From contig CABUAS010000040.1 in NCBI GenBank assembly GCA_902489595.1, positions 1-15,355 of the forward strand: a stretch of 15,355 bases of DNA, written 5' to 3'. Of the stretch, positions 1 through 7,121 are shown piece after piece. Within the stretch, counting starts at the first letter, position 1; every line of letters begins with the position of its first letter. The notes under the pieces are model-generated. The model was not told the DNA's origin. It ran no database searches and worked only from the letters and a program-made list of their open reading frames with translations. The position numbers and the translations under genes are program-made. The stretch is from an uncultured Oscillospiraceae bacterium (lineage in GTDB: Bacteria; Bacillota; Clostridia; Oscillospirales; Acutalibacteraceae).

Positions 1-36
1 ATAATAAAGATTGATGAAAATTCGGGAGATATAATT

Positions 37-792
37 ATGCCGAAAACGGAAAATGTTAATGATAATCTTGTTGTGGGCAGAAATGCCGTTATGGAACTGC
101 TGAAAAGCGGCAGAGAAATTGAAAATATTATTATTGCAAAAGGCGAACTTGAGGGCTCAATCAATAAAATTGTTGCTGTCGCAAAGGACAGGGGCATTGT
201 TGTTAAAACGGCAGACAGGAAAAAGCTTGATTTTATGAGCGGCGGTGCAAATCACCAGGGCGTATGCGCCAATGTGCCTGCTCACGAATACAGCACTGTT
301 GAAGAAATACTTGATTTTGCAAAAAGTAAAAATGAACCGCCGTTTATTATTATTTGTGATGAAATTGAAGACAGCCATAATTTAGGCGCAATTATCAGAA
401 CAGCAGAGGCGTGCGGAGTGCACGGTATTATTATTCCTAAAAGGCGCAATGTCGGTCTTAACTTTATTGTGTCAAAAATCTCCTGCGGTGCGCTTGAATA
501 TGTTAAGGTGGCAAGAGTTTCAAATTTAAACAGCACGATTGAAAGCCTGAAAAAGCAGAATATATGGGTTTACTGTGCCGATATGGATGGTCAGCCGTGG
601 TGCAAAACCGATTTTACAGGCGGCACGGCGCTTGTTGTGGGCAGTGAGGGCAAAGGTGTTTCAAGGCTTGTTAAGCAGAACTGCGATGTTACGGTAAGTC
701 TGCCGATGTACGGCAAGGTGAACAGCCTGAATGCCTCGGTTGCATCGGGTGTTATAATGTATGAAATTGCAAAGCAGAGAAATTTTAAGTGA
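37..792 (+). CDS. rlmB: TrmH/RlmB-family 23S rRNA (guanosine-2'-O)-methyltransferase
   Basis: SPOUT-class SAM-dependent ribose 2'-O-methyltransferase, most likely the RlmB type that modifies a guanosine in 23S rRNA. The 251 aa match the usual family length. An N-terminal substrate-binding domain (about residues 10-80, beginning LVVGRNAV) is followed by the knotted catalytic domain. The three SPOUT motifs are visible: NLGAIIRTAE at 115-124 (catalytic-type Arg121), LVVGSEGKGVS at 199-209, and SLPMYGKVNSLNASVASG at 221-238. The start is supported by GGGAG at 24-28, eight bases before the ATG. The frame stays open upstream to the window edge, but those codons carry no recognisable homology. An upstream gene may end at the TGA at 12-14; too little is visible to call it. 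The family is certain; RlmB rather than a close paralogue is inferred from overall similarity and length. Confidence 0.88.
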   Translation: MPKTENVNDNLVVGRNAVMELLKSGREIENIIIAKGELEGSINKIVAVAKDRGIVVKTADRKKLDFMSGGANHQGVCANVPAHEYSTVEEILDFAKSKNEPPFIIICDEIEDSHNLGAIIRTAEACGVHGIIIPKRRNVGLNFIVSKISCGALEYVKVARVSNLNSTIESLKKQNIWVYCADMDGQPWCKTDFTGGTALVVGSEGKGVSRLVKQNCDVTVSLPMYGKVNSLNASVASGVIMYEIAKQRNFK

Positions 793-823
793 ATTTTAAA
801 TTAATGATTTAAAGAGTGAAAGT

Positions 824-3280
824 ATGAGTAATAACCATAACGATTTATCTATTGATGAAATCCTCAAAGAGGCAGAAGAAGTTTTAAACAGAATCGGCAG
901 AACTACAAAAGAAACTATTGAGCAGATTAAAAATGTTGATGAGCCGCTTGAAACTGATAACGATATGAAAACTTATAATGCAGGCGGGGCAGGTAATGCA
1001 GACGATGAACCCGTTCGTGAATATACGCCCGAAAAGAAAAAGTTTGACAATGTATCTGACGGCAAAACGGCAGTTGCTCCCAAAATTTCGGATAAAACAA
1101 CTGTTGCACCTAAAGTTTCGCAGAAAACCGCCGTTGTGCCGAGTGATAAGGTCATCAAAAAAAAGTTTTTCAAAAGCAATTCAAAAGATGTTGAATATAA
1201 TAACGAACCGCCGAAAATTATTGAAAAGGCGGCTACCATAAAAAGTAAATCAAGATTTGATAAAACTTCCGATTTGCAGGAAATTCCTACAATTCTTGCA
1301 GTTGAAGAACTTGAAAAGACAAGAATTATGCTCTCCCGTGAAACTGCCGAAACAGAAAAGAATAGCGAAAATGATTACGACAGTTCCGCACAGATAAAAA
1401 TGACGGGCTTTGATGACGAGGTAGACGAAGTTCCCGAAATTGACGAGGAAGTTGCCGAGGAAATGTTAAAGCAGAGGCGCGAGGAAAAAGTCAATAAATT
1501 CCGCCTCTTTGCACCCGAGGAGTTGGAAACAGATAAAAAAAGCGAAGCGAAGCGGATTTTAAGAGAAGATTACAGAAACAAAAGCGAAAAAACGCAGGCA
1601 CTTGAAAAAATGCTGGGGCGTAAAAAAGGTTTTCAGTGGCGGCTTGCAGTTACTGCTTTTCTTTGCATAATTCTGCTTGCACTTTCTGTCTCTTACGGCG
1701 CAGGGTATCTTCCGTCGTTTCTTTCAACCGATATTGCTTATTATATAACGGCGGCAGTGATTTATACTGCGGTTATCGGCGTTAATATCGGCACGGTTTT
1801 GCACGGCTTTAATTTCAGGCACGGAATTAATTTTGATTTTCCGATTTCTGTTGCTGCGATTTTAGCATTGGTGCACACTGTTTTATTTATATTCAAACCC
1901 GATCTTATTATTGACGGCGGCGGTCTTTACTCGTCTGCTGCGGCATTTGCACTGTTTATGAATATGGCAGGCAAGCACAGGCGCATGGCAAGAATTATCA
2001 AAAATTTTGATTTTCTTACGGCAGCAGGCGATAAATATACGGTTGAAGATATTGTTAATGAGGTTGACGCATCAATTATTTCACGTAACCTGCTTGCAGG
2101 AGAGCCGCTTTTGAAATACAGCGTTAAAACCGATTTTCCTACAAGCTTTATGGAAATTTCGTGTGCAGATGAACCTGCCGATAAAATCTCAAAATTTATG
2201 GGGCCTGTTATGATAGGTCTTAATGTTGTTCTTTTTGTTGTGCTCGGAATTCTTGATAAAAACTGGAATTACGCCTTCAATGTATTTGCGGCGGGTGTTT
2301 TGATTTCCTGCCCCGTAATTACACTTCTTGCAACAAATCTTGCGCTTTTCGGTGTGTCAAAATCACTTGAGAAAAACGGCGCAATGGTGTGTGGCTTTGA
2401 GGGCGCTCATATGGTGCATAATTCAAATGCGCTTGTTATGGAGGCGTCTGATTTATTCGGCGCACGCTCCTGCGATTTACACGGAATAAAAACTTTCAAC
2501 GGTACTAAAATTGATGATGCAATTTTGCAGACTGCCGCCGTTATCATAAAAACAAAAAGTCCTCTTGCAGGCGTTTTTGATGATGTTATAGTCGGCAAAC
2601 AGTCCATTTTGCCTGATGTTGACGGTGTTATTTACGAAGATAAAATGGGCACATCGGCTTGGATTTATCAAAAGAAAATTCTTGTCGGCACAAGGGATTT
2701 GCTTATTCATCACGGCGTTGCAGTTCCGAAAATTGAGTTTGAAAACAAATATACAAGAAAAGGCAGGCATGCACTTTATCTTGCTGTTGCAGGCAAAATT
2801 TCGGCAATGTTTGTTGTAAGTTACAGCGCAGATAATAATATAAAAAAAGAACTCAGAAAACTTGAGAAAAGCGGAATTACCATTCTGCTCAAAAGCTGCG
2901 ACCCTTATATTAATGAAGAAAGCATTATGGAGATTTTTGATTTGCCTGAGGGATTTATCAGGGTTATGACTTCGTCAAATGCAAGAATTTTTGAAAAATA
3001 CAGTAATATGGTAGTTAAAAAAAGTCCTGCTTATGCAGTTCACAACGGCACTGCGCTCGGTTTTATTTCGGCGGTGCGCGGCGCTGAAAGTCTTGTGGCG
3101 CTTGAAAATTCTTTGTCAGTGCTCGTGTCCTTCGGCTCGTCAATCGGATTCGGCATAGCTGCACTTTTAGGCTTTTTAAACGGTATGAGCCAACTGAATG
3201 CACTGAATGTCATAATTTTCCAGTCAGTCTGGAGTATATTTGTGCTTATAATTTCCAAAATTAGAAGAAGTGGGTTATAA
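824..3280 (+). CDS. P-type ATPase-like membrane protein, predicted catalytically inactive
   Basis: 818 aa. Residues 1-270 are a hydrophilic, mostly acidic cytoplasmic region with three decapeptide repeats (81-110). The rest has the layout of a P1B (heavy-metal) ATPase: hydrophobic segments near 271-293, 303-327, 339-358, 366-383, 458-477 and 484-508, then a soluble domain (about 515-755), then two C-terminal helices near 765-785 and 792-811. ISCPVITLLATNLALFG (494-510) corresponds to the CPx motif and following helix, and KSPLAG (578-583) to the HP motif of the nucleotide domain. The key residues are gone: the DKTGT phosphorylation site aligns with EASDL (540-544), TGDN with SCDP (691-694), the HP histidine is Ser579, and I find no GDGxNDxPAL. 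It is therefore probably not a pump; a regulatory, scaffolding or sensing role is inference only. The frame is intact and long, which argues against a decaying pseudogene. It starts 31 nt after the methyltransferase with only a weak ribosome binding site. Confidence 0.72.
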   Translation: MSNNHNDLSIDEILKEAEEVLNRIGRTTKETIEQIKNVDEPLETDNDMKTYNAGGAGNADDEPVREYTPEKKKFDNVSDGKTAVAPKISDKTTVAPKVSQKTAVVPSDKVIKKKFFKSNSKDVEYNNEPPKIIEKAATIKSKSRFDKTSDLQEIPTILAVEELEKTRIMLSRETAETEKNSENDYDSSAQIKMTGFDDEVDEVPEIDEEVAEEMLKQRREEKVNKFRLFAPEELETDKKSEAKRILREDYRNKSEKTQALEKMLGRKKGFQWRLAVTAFLCIILLALSVSYGAGYLPSFLSTDIAYYITAAVIYTAVIGVNIGTVLHGFNFRHGINFDFPISVAAILALVHTVLFIFKPDLIIDGGGLYSSAAAFALFMNMAGKHRRMARIIKNFDFLTAAGDKYTVEDIVNEVDASIISRNLLAGEPLLKYSVKTDFPTSFMEISCADEPADKISKFMGPVMIGLNVVLFVVLGILDKNWNYAFNVFAAGVLISCPVITLLATNLALFGVSKSLEKNGAMVCGFEGAHMVHNSNALVMEASDLFGARSCDLHGIKTFNGTKIDDAILQTAAVIIKTKSPLAGVFDDVIVGKQSILPDVDGVIYEDKMGTSAWIYQKKILVGTRDLLIHHGVAVPKIEFENKYTRKGRHALYLAVAGKISAMFVVSYSADNNIKKELRKLEKSGITILLKSCDPYINEESIMEIFDLPEGFIRVMTSSNARIFEKYSNMVVKKSPAYAVHNGTALGFISAVRGAESLVALENSLSVLVSFGSSIGFGIAALLGFLNGMSQLNALNVIIFQSVWSIFVLIISKIRRSGL

Positions 3281-3292
3281 AAAATAATCCTC

Positions 3293-3310
3293 CCTCGGCT
3301 GTTGCCGGGG
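3293..3310 (+). terminator. Hairpin after the ATPase-like gene, possible weak terminator
   Basis: CCTCGGC and GCCGGGG form a 7-bp stem (one G-U pair) around the loop TGTT, 12 bases after the stop codon. It is followed by TCTAATTTT, a poor U-tract. It could end transcription of the upstream gene or act as partial attenuation before rubrerythrin. It also resembles the other GC-rich hairpins of this window (4838-4860, 7057-7078), so it may be a dispersed palindrome instead. Confidence 0.42.
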
Positions 3311-3332
3311 TCTAATTTTAAGGGGAATTTGT

Positions 3333-3872
3333 ATGAATCTTGAGGGTTCAAAAACACAGGCAAATCTTATGGCGGCTTTTGCGGGCGAAAGTCAGGCACA
3401 CACAAGGTATCTCTATTATGCCGATAAGGCAAAAAAAGACGGTTTTGTGCAGATTTCAAAAATTTTTGAGGAAACTGCAAAAAATGAAAGAGAACACGCT
3501 GAAATCTGGTTCAAATATCTGCACGGCAATCAGATTCCCGATACGGCGGTAAATCTTAAAGACGCCGCCGACGGTGAGCACTATGAGTGGACTGATATGT
3601 ATAAGGAATTTGCAAAAACCGCCAAAGAAGAAGGTTTTGCCGACCTTGCGTATCTTTTTGAGGAAGTCGGCAAAATTGAGCAGGAACACGAAAATCGTTA
3701 CAGAAAGCTTCTTGACAATGTTGAAAACGGACTTGTTTTCAGCAAAGACGGCGACGCAATCTGGCAGTGCTCAAACTGCGGTCATATTTATTTCGGCAAA
3801 GATGCGCCGATGGTCTGCCCCGTATGCAAGCACGAAAGAGCATATTTTCAGCTTAAAGCAGAAAATTATTAA
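3333..3872 (+). CDS. rbr: Rubrerythrin (diiron peroxidase with C-terminal rubredoxin domain)
   Basis: Cytoplasmic NAD(P)H-linked hydrogen peroxide reductase of anaerobes, part of oxygen and peroxide defence. The 179 aa are typical of classical rubrerythrin. The ferritin-like four-helix domain (about 1-135) carries the diiron ligands: Glu19 in AGESQA, Glu52 and His55 in NEREHAE, Glu85 in YEWTDMY, and Glu116/His119 in KIEQEHE. The rubredoxin-like domain (about 143-175) has two CxxC knuckles, Cys146/149 and Cys162/165, for the FeS4 centre. All ligands are present. AAGGGG at 3320-3325 lies seven bases before the ATG. A CorA-type gene follows 9 nt after the stop codon, so the two are probably cotranscribed. 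A convincing PerR operator was not found in the short upstream gap. Confidence 0.95.
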   Translation: MNLEGSKTQANLMAAFAGESQAHTRYLYYADKAKKDGFVQISKIFEETAKNEREHAEIWFKYLHGNQIPDTAVNLKDAADGEHYEWTDMYKEFAKTAKEEGFADLAYLFEEVGKIEQEHENRYRKLLDNVENGLVFSKDGDAIWQCSNCGHIYFGKDAPMVCPVCKHERAYFQLKAENY

Positions 3873-3881
3873 TTTCGTTTT

Positions 3882-4817
3882 ATGTTTTATCAGTTTAATG
3901 ACGATATTACAACCGTTGAGGCAGACAGCATTTCGCCTGCCAATTTAACGGCGGGATATGTTACGCTCAGTGAGCTTGAAAAAATTTATGAAAAATTTTC
4001 ATTCAGCCGTTCAACTGTTGATATTTGTCTTAATGCAGGCAAAAATTTAAGGGCGTATACCGAGGTTTACGATGATTACAGTTTTGCCGTTTTTAATCTT
4101 ATAAATGAGGAAAATATAAATAAAAAGAAAGACTGCATAGGTCTTTATATTAAGAAAAATCTTTTCATTGTTGTTGATATTTCAGATAATGACGCCTCAA
4201 CGCGCAATAAGTTTTTTGAATGCCTCGGCAGATATTCCTGCGTAAATATTACTACCGAAAAATTGATTTATGCTTTTCTTGACTGCCTTATCAGCAAAAA
4301 CAGCCGTATTATTGAAGATACCGAACTTGAAATTACAAGGCTTGAAGAACTTGTTCTGAAAGATAAATCGGCAGATGATTTTAATCTTCTTCTTTTGCAG
4401 ATAAAAAAAGAACTGCTTATTATTCGCAAAGGGTATGAACAACTTATTGACATCGGAGAGGTCCTTTGCGAAAACGACAATGAAATTCTTGAAGATGAAG
4501 AACTGAATTATCTTTCAAATTTTACCGAAAAGGTAAAGCGCTTCAGGCAGGATATTGTACTCCTTAAAGACAGCGTTAATCATTTGCAGGATGCTTATTC
4601 GGCTTATCTTGATTTGAAACTCAACCACACAATGCAGCTTTTTACTGTTATTACAACAATATTTTTTCCGCTGACATTAATTGCAGGCTGGTACGGTATG
4701 AATTTTACTTCTATGCCGGAGCTTACGTGGAAATACGGTTATCTTTTCGCTGTATTTCTGTCTGTGGCGGTCGTTGTTGTTTTAACTTATGCGTTTAAAA
4801 AGAAAAAATGGCTGTAA
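3882..4817 (+). CDS. corA: CorA-family divalent cation (Mg2+) channel
   Basis: Inner-membrane Mg2+ (possibly Co2+/Ni2+) uptake channel; CorA works as a homopentamer. The 311 aa are close to the usual CorA length. A long soluble N-terminal part (about 1-250), rich in charged helices, precedes two C-terminal transmembrane segments (about 252-270 and 285-305). The signature YGMNF lies between them, with GMN at 272-274 as the selectivity loop, followed by the conserved MPEL at 278-281 and a short basic tail, KKKKWL. Only the C-terminal part is strongly recognisable; the N-terminal domain is divergent, as is common in this family. The gene is in the same frame as rubrerythrin, separated by its TAA and three codons. 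The bases before the ATG contain no clear Shine-Dalgarno sequence, so translational coupling is likely. Substrate specificity cannot be read from the sequence. Confidence 0.87.
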   Translation: MFYQFNDDITTVEADSISPANLTAGYVTLSELEKIYEKFSFSRSTVDICLNAGKNLRAYTEVYDDYSFAVFNLINEENINKKKDCIGLYIKKNLFIVVDISDNDASTRNKFFECLGRYSCVNITTEKLIYAFLDCLISKNSRIIEDTELEITRLEELVLKDKSADDFNLLLLQIKKELLIIRKGYEQLIDIGEVLCENDNEILEDEELNYLSNFTEKVKRFRQDIVLLKDSVNHLQDAYSAYLDLKLNHTMQLFTVITTIFFPLTLIAGWYGMNFTSMPELTWKYGYLFAVFLSVAVVVVLTYAFKKKKWL

Positions 4818-4837
4818 ACTACTCTGATATTATTTGT

Positions 4838-4860
4838 CGGGAGGTCTTTGCGCCCTCCCG
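4838..4860. repeat. GC-rich intergenic hairpin (CGGGAGG...CCTCCCG)
   Basis: A perfect 7-bp inverted repeat with a 9-nt loop lies 21 bases after the corA stop. It is followed by TAAATTTAAATA rather than a run of T, so it is a poor intrinsic terminator. It shares the right arm CCCTCCCGT with the hairpin at 7057-7078. It may be a degenerate terminator or a copy of a dispersed palindromic repeat. Confidence 0.5.
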
Positions 4861-4876
4861 TAAATTTAAATATAAT
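4848..4876 (+). promoter_or_regulatory. Possible promoter for the Tex gene
   Basis: A perfect TATAAT at 4871-4876 lies 17 bp after TTGCGC (4848-4853), which matches the -35 consensus only at TTG. The implied transcript start near 4883 would leave a leader of about 13 nt before the ATG at 4896, unusually short with the ribosome binding site at 4885-4889. The region is AT-rich, so a chance TATAAT is quite possible. Confidence 0.25.
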
Positions 4877-4895
4877 ATAACATAAAGGAAAAACT

Positions 4896-7037
4896 ATGAA
4901 CATACTTGAAACTTTGCAGACTGAATTCAGTCTTAAACCATGGCAGGTTGAAAACACAGTAAAATTAATTGATGACGGAAATACAATTCCGTTCATTGCA
5001 CGTTATCGTAAAGAGGCTACAGGCTCGCTTGACGACCAACTTCTTCGAGAACTCTTTGAAAGGCTTGAATATCTCAGAAATCTTGAAGAGCAGAAAGAAA
5101 AGGTGCGCACGGCGATTACAGAGCAGGAAAAAATGACTGACGAAATTGCTTTTGCTATTGACAATGCCAAAACTCTGACCGAAATTGAAGATATTTACCG
5201 CCCGTACAGACCGAAAAGAAAAACACGTGCGTCTGTTGCAAAGGAAAAGGGTCTTGAACCGCTGGCGCAGAAAATTTATCTTCAGCTTGACGGCTTTGAC
5301 CCGTATAATGAGGCAAAGAATTTCATCACCGATGAGGTTGAAACTGTGGAAGACGCCATTAACGGTGCAAGAGACATTATTGCCGAAATGGTGTCCGATG
5401 ATGCGCAGGGCAGAAAGCAGCTGCGCTATGTTTGCAGAAAACACGGCAGTATAACTGCAACACCTGCCAAAGACGACCTCGGCGTTTACGAGAATTACAG
5501 GGACTACAGTGAGCCTGTTTCAAAAATTGCAAATCACCGTGTGCTTGCAATCAACAGGGCAGAGAAAGAAGATTTCCTTAAGGTTTCGCTCGATTTTGAC
5601 AAGGCAAACGGTGTGAATGTTCTTAAAGGACTGCACGTTACTGCCGCAAATCCAAGTTCGGATATTGTGTTTGAGGCGGTTGATAATGCGTATTCAAGGC
5701 TCATTTTTCCCGCTATCGAAAGGGAAATCAGAAATGAACTTACGGACAGGGCGTCGGAAGATTCAATAAAAGTGTTTGCCAAAAACACGGCAGAACTTCT
5801 TATGCAGCCGCCTGTTAAGGGCAGGGTTACAATCGGTCTTGACCCGGGTTACAGAACGGGCTGTAAGGTCGCCGTAGTAGATGAAACGGGCAAGGTGCTT
5901 GATACGGCGGTTATTTACTGTGCACCGCCTCACAGTAAAATTGATGAGGCAAAGAAAATTATCAAAAATCTTGTGCAGAAATATAATGTAAAAATGTTTG
6001 CAATCGGCAACGGCACGGCAACACACGAAACAGAGGTTTTTGCCGCCGAAGTTATTAAGGAACTTGACTGCGGTATTACTTATATGGTTGTCAGCGAGGC
6101 AGGAGCATCTGTTTATTCGGCATCAAAACTTGCCGCTGAAGAATTCCCGCAGTTTGATGTTTCGCTCCGTTCGGCAGTTTCAATCGCAAGAAGATTGCAG
6201 GATCCTCTTGCCGAACTTGTTAAAATCGACCCAAAGGCAATCGGTGTGGGTCAGTATCAGCACGATATGCCGAAAAAAGAACTTTCCGCTGCACTTGACA
6301 GTGTTGTTGAGGACTGTGTAAACTCCGTCGGTGTTGATTTGAACACAGCGTCTCCGTCGCTTCTTCTCCGTGTAGCGGGTGTATCGTCGGCAATCGCCAA
6401 AAATATTACGGCTTACCGTGAGGAAAACGGCAGTTTCAAATCAAGGGCAGAACTTAAAAAAGTTCCGAAATTAGGTCCTAAAGCTTTTGAGCAGTGCGCA
6501 GGCTTTTTAAGAATTGCAGGCGGTAAGAATGTGCTTGATAATACCGCCGTTCATCCCGAATCATATGAGGCAACGAAAAAATTGCTTAAACTCTGCAAAG
6601 TGTCCGACGATGATATACGTATGGGTAACTTGCAGCTGCTTAATGAAAAGGTACAGAGTGTCGGCACATCGGCGCTTGCAAAAGAACTTGAAATCGGCGA
6701 GCCTACACTTGTGGATATTATCAGCGAAATCAGTAAACCCGGCAGAGACCCGAGAGATGAACTGCCTCAGCCGCTTCTCCGTACCGATGTTATGGGTATG
6801 GAGGATTTAAAGGCAGGAATGGAACTGAAGGGCACTGTAAGAAATGTTATAGATTTCGGCGCATTTGTTGATATCGGTGTGCATCAGGACGGGCTTGTTC
6901 ATATCTCGCAGATAACAAACAGATATATAAAGCACCCGTCGGAGGTGCTTAAAGTCGGTCAGATTGTCACTGTCTGGGTGCTCTCTGTTGATACGGATAA
7001 AAAGCGTATTTCACTTACAATGAAAAAGCCTGAATAG
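4896..7037 (+). CDS. tex: Tex-family nucleic-acid-binding protein (S1 domain)
   Basis: Cytoplasmic Tex protein, a conserved RNA/DNA-binding factor of bacteria linked to transcription and stress tolerance; its exact biochemical role is not settled. The 713 aa are within the usual range. The order is typical: an N-terminal helical Tex domain with NTIPFIARYRKEATG (about 29-43) and the following helices, a YqgF/RNase H-like domain beginning at GLDPGYRTG (314-322), a helix-hairpin-helix region (about 485-545, with LLLRVAGVSSAIAKNI and KVPKLGPKAFEQCAGFLRI), and a C-terminal S1 RNA-binding domain (about 641-710, with GAFVDIGVHQDGLVHISQ). No domain is missing. AAGGA at 4885-4889 sits six bases before the ATG. 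The 78-nt gap to corA holds a hairpin, so the gene may have its own promoter. Confidence 0.95.
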   Translation: MNILETLQTEFSLKPWQVENTVKLIDDGNTIPFIARYRKEATGSLDDQLLRELFERLEYLRNLEEQKEKVRTAITEQEKMTDEIAFAIDNAKTLTEIEDIYRPYRPKRKTRASVAKEKGLEPLAQKIYLQLDGFDPYNEAKNFITDEVETVEDAINGARDIIAEMVSDDAQGRKQLRYVCRKHGSITATPAKDDLGVYENYRDYSEPVSKIANHRVLAINRAEKEDFLKVSLDFDKANGVNVLKGLHVTAANPSSDIVFEAVDNAYSRLIFPAIEREIRNELTDRASEDSIKVFAKNTAELLMQPPVKGRVTIGLDPGYRTGCKVAVVDETGKVLDTAVIYCAPPHSKIDEAKKIIKNLVQKYNVKMFAIGNGTATHETEVFAAEVIKELDCGITYMVVSEAGASVYSASKLAAEEFPQFDVSLRSAVSIARRLQDPLAELVKIDPKAIGVGQYQHDMPKKELSAALDSVVEDCVNSVGVDLNTASPSLLLRVAGVSSAIAKNITAYREENGSFKSRAELKKVPKLGPKAFEQCAGFLRIAGGKNVLDNTAVHPESYEATKKLLKLCKVSDDDIRMGNLQLLNEKVQSVGTSALAKELEIGEPTLVDIISEISKPGRDPRDELPQPLLRTDVMGMEDLKAGMELKGTVRNVIDFGAFVDIGVHQDGLVHISQITNRYIKHPSEVLKVGQIVTVWVLSVDTDKKRISLTMKKPE

Positions 7038-7056
7038 CCAATAACATCTTTGCAGG

Positions 7057-7078
7057 GGGAGGGCCTACGTGCCCTCCC
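7057..7078. repeat. GC-rich intergenic hairpin (GGGAGGGC...GCCCTCCC)
   Basis: A perfect 8-bp inverted repeat with the loop CTACGT lies 19 bases after the Tex stop. No T-run follows (GTCAATCGCA), so it is not a standard rho-independent terminator. The right arm and flank (GCCCTCCCGT then an AAT-containing stretch) resemble those at 4838-4860, which suggests related copies of an intergenic palindrome. Confidence 0.55.
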
Positions 7079-7106
7079 GTCAATCGCATAATAAATTTGC
7101 ATAATG

Positions 7107-7113
7107 AAAGGGG
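7107..7113 (+). promoter_or_regulatory. Ribosome binding site that sets the DUF2804 start
   Basis: AAAGGGG lies eight bases before the ATG at 7122. The earlier in-frame ATG at 7104 overlaps this site and has no ribosome binding site of its own (preceded by AAATTTGCATA), so translation most likely starts at 7122. Confidence 0.7.
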
Positions 7114-7121
7114 TAATTTTT

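Noticed and set aside
1..36. End of an upstream gene, or an upstream extension of the methyltransferase
   Set aside because: Only 36 bases are visible. TGA at 12-14 could end a preceding gene, but no homology can be judged. The frame of the methyltransferase is open to the edge, yet GGGAG at 24-28 clearly serves the ATG at 37.
824..3280. Annotation as a functional metal-transporting ATPase
   Set aside because: The phosphorylation Asp, TGD and GDGxND motifs are all absent, so pump activity is not supported despite the shared topology.
3276..3290. PerR-box-like sequence TTATAAAAAATAATC before rubrerythrin
   Set aside because: The left half matches TTATAA but the right half is poor. It overlaps the stop codon of the upstream gene in AT-rich DNA, so it is not convincing.
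4965..5444. 159-codon open frame on the - strand within the Tex gene
   Set aside because: It is antisense to a well-conserved coding region, has low-complexity Phe/Ile/Leu composition and shows no recognisable domain; it is a shadow frame.
7087..7105. CATAAT sequences as -10 boxes for the DUF2804 gene
   Set aside because: No acceptable -35 lies 16-18 bp upstream of either copy, so no promoter is claimed.
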